From the NCBI RefSeq assembly GCF_029784135.1, contig NC_073744.1, positions 103,103,303 to 103,167,302 on the forward strand: a stretch of DNA of 64,000 bases. The letters are read 5' to 3'. The position numbers and the translations under genes are program-made. This document shows positions 49,975-59,549 of this stretch, piece by piece. Each line of letters opens with the position of its first letter. Within the stretch, counting starts at the first letter, position 1. The notes under the pieces are model-generated. The model worked only from the letters and a program-made list of their open reading frames with translations. It ran no database searches and was not told the origin of the DNA. This stretch comes from Toxorhynchites rutilus septentrionalis. Taxonomy: Eukaryota; Arthropoda; Insecta; Diptera; Culicidae.

Positions 49975-50357
49975 CATTTCGAACGCCCTCGATGCCGCCT
50001 TGTTCTAGATTTGCCACCAAAGCAGTGTGTATAAAGAACAAACTTTTTTCTTCTGCCTCCTGATGCCGTTTTGCGATTGCGTTTGCCACTCGCCACTCGC
50101 TGCAACTGCCTGTTGTCTCGATGTCCATAGAACCGAATGTGTTCTGTTCCGAATGCGGGTTTTCTTATCGTCGCGAGCAGCTTTACCAGCTAACTCGATC
50201 ACTTCGGCGGCCGAAACTATATCGCCGGCTAGGTGGACTGGTGCACTGGTACTAACGCGCTCGGCCTAGCTACCCTTGCGGGGAACTCCAGATCAACACG
50301 GTTCGAGCGGGATTTTGCCTTTCCCTTCACTTTTCCTCCTTTACCATGTCCGGACAT
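49975..50357 (-). pseudogene. histone H2A pseudogene, intact amino tail
   Basis: ATG at 50357 (minus) begins MSGHGKGGKVKGKAKSRSNR, the best-preserved H2A tail in the window (one Arg to His). A deletion follows after LEFP, removing GRIHRLLRK. Later pieces include [17 protein letters not shown] and [14 protein letters not shown]. Frameshifts destroy the fold. The promoter reaches back to the palindrome at 50852. Confidence 0.88.
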
Positions 50358-50867
50358 GGCTGCTTGGGTTGGTTTGTTGATGTGTTGTGATGCGAACCGA
50401 TGTGGTGTACGGTTTGAATGAGAATGATCGTTACGGCAGCGGAGCGAGGATTTTTAAGCTGACTGGCTGGCTCGAGAATTACGCATGTGTGAGACTGCGA
50501 CCAATGTTTCGTTAATTTTTTTCTTTTTCCTTTCCAATCGTGGTTCATTCTATTTCGCTGCTGCTCTGGTTGCCCGTTTTGGTCGGTTCGATTTGAGGAG
50601 CACAAAATGGACCAATCAAAAATGGGCACATAGTGCATTTTGACAATGCTTGATATTTCACAATTATTTATCTCAAGAAAAATGAAATGTTATTCGTTAT
50701 GATAGATGCGTAGATATATTTCCTATCAATTGATGCAAAAACCTTTGCGGTCTATTGAGAAATGCTCGAGTTATAAGCGTTCCAAATCTTCCATTTTTTC
50801 CTACTTGTTCAGTGCCTAGATTTCCATTTCACCCCCTATATCTTCCGGTTAGACGTAGTCCTACGTC
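50358..50867 (-). promoter_or_regulatory. H2A upstream region and second T-run 5' end
   Basis: About 500 bp of H2A upstream sequence include a CCAAT-type TGATTGGTC (minus, near 50614) and the GTTAATTTTTT run that is the target of the outer element in all six units. It ends at the palindrome GACGTAGTCCTACGTC (50852-50867) followed by AAAA. Confidence 0.7.
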
Positions 50868-50871
50868 AAAA

Positions 50872-50887
50872 GGTCCTTTTCAGGATC
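50872..50887 (+). promoter_or_regulatory. histone 3' stem-loop (H2B side), third copy
   Basis: GGTCCTTTTCAGGATC, directly next to the second 5' end; the H2B leader that should precede it is absent here. Confidence 0.7.
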
Positions 50888-51508
50888 ACAAAATTATCTT
50901 TAATCTAAAGAGTTTATTGTTTTGTTATCACTCGATATCCCCATCTTGTTCGGCTAAACCTTCCTGTTTAGCGATTGCGTTTGCCACTCGCCACAGCTTT
51001 CACAGTTAGAAAATTTCTTCCCATCCAGCTTGTGACTGTGACTGTGAGTTACTGTACAACATAAATTATATTTAATGCGACGTGCCGAAACACCACTCAG
51101 TGTCGCATTGGAGGCGATTTTAACCTGTAATTGAACATTTGCGATGACAGTGGTACAGTGTCCACTTTTAATGTGAGGTCAACATTTGGACCCCGAACTC
51201 TATATTTACAAAAATTTCCAAATAAATATGACGCATTACAGGTCCGTCCAATTAGCTAAATGTCGAGCTAAATGTAAATGACTGTACTTTCAATCTAAAA
51301 TCAATTTAAGAATTGGTGAAAATTGAATAATCGGGAAAGTCCCCAACCATCAATAAGCTCAGAACAACTGCCAAATTCTCATACTCAAACAAATTATCTC
51401 CTGGCAAACAAATTATGAAAAAATAAATTTGTGTTTTATTATTATTTGGGATATTGTTTTAGAAAGCATTGAACTGTATTTCGTAAACTCTTTTTTGGAA
51501 GGTTTAAT

Positions 51509-51524
51509 GGCCCTGAAAAGCGCC
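51509..51524 (-). promoter_or_regulatory. histone 3' stem-loop (H2A)
   Basis: Minus GGCGCTTTTCAGGGCC with AAAAAAGAGTTTACG downstream; belongs to the H2A remnant split at 51583-52496. Confidence 0.8.
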
Positions 51525-51582
51525 ATGTTTTATGGAATGGTTCCAATTTAGAAAACTTAGTACTCGTGGTTTTGAAAAAAAA

Positions 51583-52492
51583 GTCACAGAAGGGTTGTGT
51601 CCGAGACACGACCGCATAGGTGACGTAGGATTCCGTTACGCTACTTGTTGATTTTGGATATGTTTGAAGAATTACATCATTAAACTCTTTGATAATGATT
51701 TGGTGGTCCTGAAAAGGGCCATTTTGTTTGGTTGTTGTATATTGTTTATTCACTCCACCAGTATTTATCGAGTGATGATGACATTAATGATGACAGAAGG
51801 ATGGTAAAAAGTCATTGGATGATGCGTATCAGATAGAAGATGCCGAAGTGGAATGAGATATGATGGAAACCGCCATCTTTGACCCTGGACGAGATGCCTT
51901 CTGTGTTATGTATGGATGAAATAAAGGAAAAAAACTCATCAATGTAATATAAGATAATTACCAATACCGAACACAATTATCAGTTTTTCTCATCAGTAAA
52001 AACGTGTTACTTTAATATAGAGAAAACATATTTGAAATGGAAAAGGTAAATTTGTTTTATAATTTTTACTTTCTTTACTTTCTTTATTCAACCCAATACG
52101 AATTTGAATTGGACTAACAACAACACATTTCGGTGGGAACAAAAGTTCCCCTACTTTCATGTATTTGCAATGCCGGCAGCTTGGTTTTGATGTCTCTGTT
52201 AGGGAACCGCCGCATGTGTCATCAATTTCGACCAATCAGAAGTGGGTTTTTCCGTTAGTATAGGGGTTGGGAATTTTCAATTGTTCGATAGTTCGTTTCA
52301 TGGCATATATTATTTTATTCAATATAAAAAATTGTTATGGAGTGCCGAAATCGATTGACGCCAAAATTTCATCATTCCATAATGAAATGACTGAGCAATA
52401 AGCGTTTGAAATTGGACAATTTTCACGATGCGCTCGATTTTCGATTTCCAATTTGTACCCCAATATGTTCCCGAAAGACGTAATCCTACGTC
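51583..52492 (-). mobile_element. nested T-run element, coding region lost
   Basis: The 910-bp element lies in an A-run of the H2A 3' part. The 5' end is GACGTAGGATTACGTC on minus (52477-52492, one palindrome mismatch). The 3' end has hairpin GGTCGTGTC-TCG-GACACAACC and TTCTGTGAC. The occupied site has 8 plus 4 As; unoccupied H2A copies have 7 to 9, fitting a duplicated AAAA. It is a relative of 13545-15035 without the H4 sequence. Confidence 0.88.
51705..51720 (-). promoter_or_regulatory. histone 3' stem-loop in nested element
   Basis: Minus GGCCCTTTTCAGGACC (one weakened pair), then ATCAAAGAGTTTAATG. It matches the 3' region of the H4-bearing element. Confidence 0.75.
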
Positions 52493-52496
52493 AAAA

Positions 52497-52804
52497 CCAT
52501 TTCGAACGCCCTCGATGCCGCCTTGTTCTGGATTTACCACCAAAGCAGTTTGTCCACCGAACCGAATGTGTTCTGTTCTGAATGCGAGTTTTCTTATCGT
52601 CGCGAGCAGCTTTGCCAGCCAACTCGATCACTTCGGCGGCCGGAACTATATAACGGCGGCTAGGTGGACTGGTACTAACGCGCTCGGCCTAGCTACCCTT
52701 GTGGAGCAATTGGTGAATACACCTACGGGGAATTGCAAACCAACACGGTTCGAGCGGGATTTTGCCTTTCTCTTCACTTTTCCTCCTTTGCCATGACCAG
52801 ACAT
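52497..52804 (-). pseudogene. histone H2A pseudogene (split by nested element)
   Basis: ATG at 52804 (minus) begins MSGHGKGGKVKRKAKSRSNR then VGLQFPVG. Frame changes give later [21 protein letters not shown] and NPEQGGIEGVRNGF. About 60 bp after KKTR are missing relative to the copy at 49975. The 3' part continues at 51582 beyond the nested element. Confidence 0.85.
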
Positions 52805-53308
52805 GGCTGCTTGTGTTGGTTTGTTGATGTGATGTGATGCGAAACGATGTGGTGTACGGTTTCGATGAGAATGATCGTTACGGCAGCGGAGCGGGGATTT
52901 TTAAGCTGACTGGCTGGCTCGAGAATTATGCATGTGTGAGACTGCGACCAATGTTTCGTTCATTTTTTTTTCTTTTTCCTTTCCAATCATGCTTCATTGT
53001 ATTTTGCTGCTGCTCTGGTTGCCCGTTTTGGACGGTACGATTTGAGGAGCACAAAATGGACCAATCAAAAATGGGCACATAGTGCATTTGGACAATGCTT
53101 GATATTTCACAATTATTTAATTATTTATCTCAAGAAAAATGAAATGTTATTCGTTATGATAGATGCGTAGATATATTTCCTATCAATTGATGCAAAAACC
53201 TTTGCGATCTATTGAGAAATGCTCGAGTTATAAGCGTTCCAAATCTTGCATTTTTTCCTACTTGTTCAGTGCCTAGATTTTCATTTCACCCCCTATATCT
53301 TCCGCTTA
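52805..53308 (-). promoter_or_regulatory. H2A upstream region of the outer element
   Basis: A near-copy of 50358-50867, with the same TGATTGGTC CCAAT-type box near 53061, reaching the terminal palindrome. Confidence 0.65.
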
Positions 53309-53324
53309 GACGTAGTCCTACGTC

Positions 53325-53990
53325 AAAAAGAAACTCCAGTACATCTTGACAACTAGGGACGAGGATACAGTCGGTAAGTTACTTTCTATTACCAAACTGA
53401 TTGACAATACCCCTGTAGAAGTCATCTTCCACCCAAGATTAAACCAACACAAATACGTTGTTACTTGCCGCGAAGTTATCGACCTTCCTGAATTCGAACT
53501 GGTGAAAGAACTCACCGCTCAAGGTGTGATCGGCGTAAAACGCATCACAAGAAAGGACAACAACATTATGTCTCATACAAAGAAGCAAAGGAACAGCTGC
53601 AACTTCAAAACAATGATCCAACATTCGCAAGTGTTCTGCAAGACAGACTCTCCAACTTGCAAAAGCCAACACCCAGCTGCAACTGCAAATGTAACTGCGC
53701 CTCGGCCGCTTCGGCCACTTCTAGCCGCGAAAGCACCCCCCAATTGACACTACATTCGATACAACCATGACAGATTCAACAACTGGTAGTTCAACAACTG
53801 AATCTGAAAGCGAATCAGTCATTTCTATGGATACTTCTAATGCTCCGAAGAAGAACAAAAATAAAAGAAAAATCGCCAAAGGTTCATCTTCAGATTCAGA
53901 TCAAAAATCCGAAGATGAAATCCAAACCAACAAGAATAAGAAAAGAACAAGAAATGAACAAAGATAGACACCACAAATAAATAATAATAC
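53325..53990 (+). pseudogene. LINE ORF1, second part
   Basis: The frame resumed from 48414 gives TVGKLLSITKLIDNTPVEV and then a stretch ending GVIGVKRITRKDNN, the RNA-binding-like region typical of jockey-related ORF1 proteins. A frameshift follows near 53560, after which Cys-rich and Ser/Lys-rich pieces appear in other frames (ORF 53767-53967). A CAA-rich tract fills 53980-54110. Confidence 0.75.
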
Positions 53991-54239
53991 AACCCCAACA
54001 AAAAACAACATCAACAACAGCGCACATCAAACAAAAAACAACAATAACAACAACAGCAACGCACATTCAACAAAAAACAACACACACACAACAAACACTC
54101 CAAAGACTTCTACACCAAACAAAAACGACACCAATACCTCAAAGAAAGCATCTCTTTCCAAGGGTAAAGGACCACCGAACTAATTCTCTTTGAATAGTTC
54201 AAACATACACACAATTGAGACTTAGGAATTAGAGTTAAT

Positions 54240-54835
54240 AACACCAACACATTCACTCCAATACAGAAATTCGGGATACGATGGAACATCAGAAGTATCC
54301 GACAAAATATACTAGAATTGAAAATGCTTATTTCGAACTCTAATCCCACAGTCATACCCCTACAAGAAACTATGACTCCAAACAATTTCGATAAAAAATT
54401 TATCTACATTACTAATAATTCTGACCCAGCTACACTACGCGGCCAGCTTTTTAGCCAAGTTTAGCCAACTTCCCGCCCCAATCATGCTTATGGGTGATTT
54501 CAACGCCCACTCATACGCCTGGGGAGGCGAATCCCTCGATCAAAAAGGATCCATCATTGAGGATTTTATCTCCGACCATTCCCTACTCCTTCTAAACAAC
54601 GGCCAACACACCAGAATTCATCATTCTGGTCCTACTTCGGCCATTGATCTCACTATGGTATCACACAAACTCTCTTCAAAACTTTCCTGGAACATCCACG
54701 ATGATACCTGTGGCAGCGATCATTTTCCAATCCTCATCTCCTTCGGCCTAACAACAAGGCCAAGATGGAAATTTGAATACGCTGACTGGATCAAATTTCC
54801 ATCAAATTCACATCGAAAGCCGCCTTTCCGCTAAA
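54240..54835 (+). pseudogene. LINE ORF2 endonuclease domain
   Basis: WNIRSIRQN and PLQET near 54284-54370, then MLMGDFNAHSYAWGG at 54484, the PTSAIDLTM block, and GSDHFPI near 54715 are the conserved motifs of the apurinic endonuclease of jockey-like LINEs. A deletion near 54430 joins the first strands to FLAKFSQLP. Such enzymes nick the target DNA to prime reverse transcription. Stops make it inactive. Confidence 0.85.
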
Positions 54836-54883
54836 CGGGATTAGACAGCCAAGGAATTCTCCAAAGTTGTCCTTGAAGTTGCA

Positions 54884-56550
54884 ATGGTGCACATCCCTAG
54901 AACCAGCGGCATCCCTGGCAGGAAATGCGTCCCATGGTGGTCGCCTGAGGTGAAGGCAGCGATCAAAGGTCGACGTAAGGCCTTACGCAAATTAAGAAAG
55001 GCCCATCCGGACAGCCCAATGAGGCCCACTCTGCTTACAGAGTTCCGAAGGGCTCGCAACGAAGCTAAGACTGTCAATAACACAGCCAAGTACAACAGTT
55101 GGGTTAAATTCTTCAGCGAAATTAATCCCAACGCGTCAACAAAGGAGTTATGGAATAAGATTGGCAGGCTTCATGGTAAGAAAAGGAGCAAAGAATATAA
55201 TCTTCTAGTAAACGGTCAATACACCAATGACCGGAAAACCATCGCCGAGGCGTTTGGAGATTTCTTTGCATCGGCCTCCTCCAATCAAAACTACGACCAA
55301 ACCTTCCATACCCACAAACCGGAATGCGAAAAAAATCCCGTCGATTTTCACACCGATGTGGAATTTGACTTCAACAAAATCCTCTCCCTTAAAGAGCTCG
55401 AATGAGTACTGAACAAAGTCAAACAAGGATCCACAGGACCCGATGACATTAGCTACCCTATGCTAAAGAATCTACCCCATCTCGAGAAAAAGCACTATTG
55501 AAGCTCCTTAACAATGTCTGGGACAGTGGAACCCTCCCCAGCTGCTGAAAAGAGGGTTTAATGATCTGTATTCCGAAACAAGGCAAGAACAACCATCTTC
55601 TCGACAATTTCCGTCCCATCACTCTCCTAAGCTGTGTTGGGAGAGTCATGGAAAAAAGGATCAATCGACGCTTGGCGACGTTTCTAGAGTCAAAAAAGTT
55701 TATTGATTCCAGACAATTTGCATTCCGTCCGGGAAAAGGTACAGAAGATGCCTCGTAGCAATCTAAAAAATCCTAGACGACGCAACTGAAAAATTACATT
55801 ACATAGATATCGTGTCCCTCGATTTATCGAAGGCCTTCGATCGGGCATGGAGGTACCCAGTGCTGATAAGCCTTTTCAACTGGGGGATTCGGGGGAGATT
55901 AGGCCTCTTCATAAAAAGATTTCTAGAAAACCGGTCTTTCAAAACCGTAATTAACAACCACCGATCTTCTCTAAAAATCCCAGAAAACGGTTTCCCCCAA
56001 GGCTCAGCACTTTGACCAACCAACATTGCCATGCAATCTATCTTCGAGGTTATCCCCGACCACACAAAAATCATAGTCTATGCAGCTGACATCACTCTTA
56101 TCTTTAAGAGATGCTTCGGCTTAATCCAGAGAAAGAGGCAATCCAAACACATACACATCGGAAAAGCTCTCAAAAGGAGAACCTATCTTCAGCTCAACAA
56201 AATCCCGATCCCTACAACGAGGACATTGAAATACTAGGGGTTACATTTGACAAGAAACTCAACTTCCTATCACATTCCCAAAAGACCAAAATAGCCACCA
56301 GAAAGAAACTGAACATCATCAAGGCTATTGCAGGCAACCTTGCCTCTGGTCATAGAAAGACGTTGCTAAATGTTAGTAACGTTTGGTTGGTCCCACAAAT
56401 TCTCTACGGAATAGGCACCTTCAGCCGTGGCGGGGATAGGGTGTTAAACACCATTCAACCAATCTACAACAAAGCAATTAGGCTCGCAATTGGCGCTTTT
56501 CCCTCCAGCCCTACTCTTGCTGTAATGGCAGAAAGTGAGCAACTCCCCTT
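54884..56550 (+). pseudogene. LINE ORF2 reverse transcriptase
   Basis: PWWSPEVKAAIKGRRKALRK (54944) precedes the reverse transcriptase: MICIPKQGKN and FRPITLLSCVGRVMEK (55561 on), DLSKAFDRAW (55818), GFPQGSAL (55989) and a decayed catalytic site YAADITLI (56079), where a F/Y-x-DD motif is expected. A thumb-like region follows to IRLAIGAFPSSP and AESEQLPF near 56540. It is broken into at least five frames. The 3' end is lost at the junction with H2B sequence. Confidence 0.85.
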
Positions 56551-56554
56551 CACC

Positions 56555-56692
56555 CACCTGGTGACAAATTCCTTCTCTTTCTTCTTGCCGGGTTCCGAGA
56601 TATTCTTCTGCGCCGTGCCTAACTTTTTGGCGGTTTTTCCACTATTCCACTTTTCTTCGGTGCCTTCGTGTTTGTTAGAAACAACTGCATGT
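56555..56692 (-). pseudogene. histone H2B pseudogene (amino tail)
   Basis: Minus-strand reading gives KAPKKSG, then SGKTAKKLGTAQKNISEPGK and KKKEKE, matching the dipteran H2B tail ([29 protein letters not shown]). The initiator is changed to AAG and an 8-base duplication shifts the frame. The globular domain is gone: the sequence meets the LINE near 56555. Its leader and promoter lie at 56693-56774 and continue beyond two hAT insertions. Confidence 0.82.
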
Positions 56693-57577
56693 GAATCCAA
56701 CGAGCGAACAAATCGTAATGAATGTATTTTTTTGTCATCGCTGTCTTTTAACGCTCATTCGTTCGTCTCGTTGGCAGCGTTGCCAATGTTCCAGTTTAAA
56801 CTGGATTCTGCCAGTCTTTTTTCATCGATCCAGTTAAACAGTTAAAACCTGAAATCTTCCAGTTTTTTAAAATATTGTCCAGTTTTATCCAGTTTTTTTT
56901 ATATGGTTGCTTCATTTTACCAAGTTTTTGTAAAATATATTCATTATGCATAAACATTCTCCCTCATCCTTCCTATTCCTTGGCCAATTTTGCTTTTTTG
57001 ACGTAGAACTACGTCTTTCATTAGGGTGCCAAATCAGAAAACAGGTCACGTTTTCATGAAATAAAATTAACGTTAATAACTATTTTTGCCGTGAACGGAT
57101 TTTGGCGATTCACATACTCAACGAATCGGAAATTCCGTAAGATTTGTTAAATATGCTATACATTAGAATCCCCTGGTTTGTAAATGGTTAAAATTCATGG
57201 AAACTTGAGGCGATTCCATTTTCCCATACATTTGTTCTGTCCATTTGTGTACTTTCCCGAACAGACCTGTCAATAACGAGCAACTTATCGACGACCAACG
57301 GAGGGGAAATCGTAGGATTCAAAGTCCCCATGAACAAAGGAAAAGTAGAAGAATGAAGGCGAATACTTGCCTAGAGTATAAACAGTGGATCTCGCTGAGG
57401 CAAACTTTCATTCGGCATCGGACTGTTGAGCAATCCAGTTCACTTTGCATTCGCTGCGCTGCGCCAGTCAGTGGTAATCCAACTTGGATATCGTCGTTTG
57501 GTTTTTCTGTTCGTTTTTCGCGTTATTCGTATCGTGTTTTTCTTTCCGCGTCATAAATTGGACGCTTCGCGTAGTGT

Positions 57578-58036
57578 ATGATGAGCAAGAAGAAGAGGAA
57601 GGGAGGCTCGAGCCCTGCAAAAAACGAACGCATTGCCAGGGGCAATAATATTTCGAGGCAAGCGTCATCCAATGATGTACGCGATGTTGGTGCAGTGAAA
57701 AGCGATCGCACTGAACCGAACCTTCGCGAGCGTGACACCGCATCGCACAACAGCGAAGTAGGCGATTTCGGCGCGTCGGTCGAAAATGTAAACGCCGTTA
57801 CCCAGGCAGCAACCAAAATCAAGCTCCCCCCGCTGATGGTGAAGGCGGTCGTTCTTGACATGCTCATCAGCGAATTCGCATGGATGGGTGTTACAGCAGA
57901 GTACAAGCTGCGTGGCATAATTCAGTCTTTTTCCAAGCAGATAACATTGTTTGTTTTCCGTCATCATAAGGGCTTCGTTGGTGCCTTTGGAATGCATCAA
58001 TGCATTAAACTGACGTTATGGCGAAGCAGGCGTTAA
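57578..58036 (+). CDS. lysine-rich ORF of T-run element, unknown
   Basis: 152 residues from ATG 57578 (a second ATG follows at once). The basic start MSKKKRKGGSSPAKNERIAR looks like a nuclear localisation signal. The middle is acidic/polar with Ser-Asn repeats. The region IKLPPLMVKAVVLDMLISEF to GIIQSFSKQ (about 92-130) looks helical. A related ORF of 150 residues lies at 63373-63825, differing by a 23-residue internal stretch and scattered substitutions. No family was recognised; linker-histone similarity was considered and is too weak. Expression is plausible given the TATA box 200 bp upstream. Confidence 0.5.
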   Translation: MMSKKKRKGGSSPAKNERIARGNNISRQASSNDVRDVGAVKSDRTEPNLRERDTASHNSEVGDFGASVENVNAVTQAATKIKLPPLMVKAVVLDMLISEFAWMGVTAEYKLRGIIQSFSKQITLFVFRHHKGFVGAFGMHQCIKLTLWRSRR

Positions 58037-58039
58037 GAT

Positions 58040-58950
58040 TGTGCGTCAAAAAATATTTGGGGAATACCAAGCATCTTGAATGTCTTACTGGAATGTTATA
58101 AGTTATTTGGATTCGCGTGCCAGTTGCAAAACTGCCTTCAGCTAGGATTGCTTAGCGCTATGAAGCATTGCTACTGTTTTCGAGGTTGTTATTAACAAAA
58201 ACAGTTTATTTCGCTTGTTTAGTCACCGAGAAAGTAAATGTCGTTCTGGAATTTTGTATATGGTTTCGCTTGCCAGTAGCAAAACTTCCTCCACTAAGGG
58301 TGATAGCTGCGCTTATCTCGAGCATGAGAAAGAAATACAACTTTTTTCGAGGCCAGTAATATTAACAGAAGCGTTTCTTTTGAGAATAGCGCAAAATGAT
58401 GAGAAGTGTTTTATATTCCTAATAGTTTCAAGCCACCAATGTATGGCTCTGTATGCATGCTATGGCGAACGCTTGTTTGGCGCTTGGTTTACGTTGTACG
58501 AACGATGCCTAGAGGTGCGATTCCTTTAAGGCAATACTAAATAACATGTGGCATGATATTTGATACTTGCAAATGTAGCCATTGTTGTTGTTTCCATGCG
58601 GTGCCAAATATATATTGATGTAGTTATGAGATGTGGAATAATGGTGCTGGTGCAACATGTATATAATCGAGTCTAGCCGAGTCAATGTTAATTGCGAAAA
58701 TAGCCAAAAAAAAAGCGTTTGAGGTAAACTTTCATTGCATTGACATGAAATAAATTGCGACTAACGATCAGCTAGTGTATTGTTTTGCGAGGGCAAGAAT
58801 GAATCATCAATCAATTATCGTCAACAAATTCTACAATGAAAAAAGATTATAGACGATAGATCAGAGATTATTCTACTAAGCAGTTGTTTCTAAAATTTCA
58901 CAGCATTATAGAATAATATCCGAAGGTATGAATAAGTAATTTATATAGAA
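58040..58950. other. non-coding tail of the T-run element
   Basis: It aligns with 18800-19720 and with the complement of 62500-63360. No histone stem-loop was found in it. Confidence 0.6.
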
Positions 58951-59549
58951 TAACAGCGTAGTTCTAGGTCAACAATGCGGTCGTATCTTGGACACAACCT
59001 CCTATATTTTTTTTTTCATTTTTCGTTCGATAGATCCAAAGTTATGCATATTTTTCTCCTGCTTACACATCCGAAAATCAATTCGGTTAGCGCACAGTGC
59101 GTGGGGTGCCTACCAAGCAGCAACGTACTACAATATATTTGAACCAGAAACCGTGTACGTCAATTAATCTCATTGTCGAGCAAAAAAATGCGAGATTTTT
59201 TAAGTTTTATCCAAATAAAACCATATTTTTCAGTGGTTTTAGAGGAAAAGATCCTCAAATGTTGTTTCACAGTAATGTTCGAGTGATGAAAAACGTTATT
59301 TTGATCTACTCGAATGGTTAATTCATGGTTTATTTCGCTATATTACGATCTACTATACGCTTTGAATGGAATACTATTTCTCGGACATTCGAATGAGTAT
59401 AAAAATGATTTTAGATAAATCAAAGCCGAACTTCTTAAAGTAAAACGATTTCACGGGATCCACTTTTCTTCCAGTTTTTTGAAAAATATTATTGGCAACC
59501 CTGCTCGTTGGACTCGCCCCTTTGACTGAATCTGCCGATTTGTCTCTAT

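Larger units (their letters stand above)
48415..53324 (-). mobile_element. composite T-run histone element inside LINE ORF1
   Basis: This 4.9-kb insertion has its 5' palindrome at 53309-53324 and its 3' hairpin GGTTATGTC-CCC-GACATTACC (minus) at about 48425-48445. AAAA flanks it on both sides. Removing it with one AAAA keeps the LINE frame. Reading from the 5' end on minus: H2A promoter, H2A remnant (split by a nested element 51583-52492), stem-loop, spacer, inverted H2B stem-loop, a second 5' end (50852-50867), a repeat of promoter-H2A-spacer-H2B, a divergent promoter, another H2A, a stem-loop, and the 3' end. Confidence 0.92.
57000..59006 (+). mobile_element. T-run element with lysine-rich ORF
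   Basis: 5' GACGTAGAACTACGTC follows TTTTTT; 3' GTAGTTCTAGGTCA, hairpin GGTCGTATC-TTG-GACACAACC and CTCCTATA precede a T-run. It is a close relative of 17648-19773 and, inverted, of 62449-64000. A TATAAAC box (57377-57383) and a TCATTCG start-like site (57408-57414) are spaced about 31 bases apart, a histone-promoter-like layout. Confidence 0.88.
56775..59503. mobile_element. non-autonomous hAT element 1
   Basis: Ends are CAGCGTTGCCAAT and ATTGGCAACCCTG, 13-bp inverted repeats with one mismatch, flanked by an 8-bp duplication CTCGTTGG (56767-56774, 59504-59511). Subterminal CCAGTTT-type repeats occur many times in 56787-56895 and again near 59472. Without the nested element at 57000-59006 it is about 720 bp. 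No transposase remains. Confidence 0.9.

Noticed and set aside
50027..50269. Cys-rich plus-strand ORFs across H2A copies (also 1228-1551, 62173-62406 minus)
   Set aside because: They are antisense shadows of the H2A pseudogenes.
57578..58036. Identification of the lysine-rich ORF as histone H1
   Set aside because: A basic start and PPL..VKAV hint at the winged-helix domain, but the conserved spacing and later motifs of H1 are absent.
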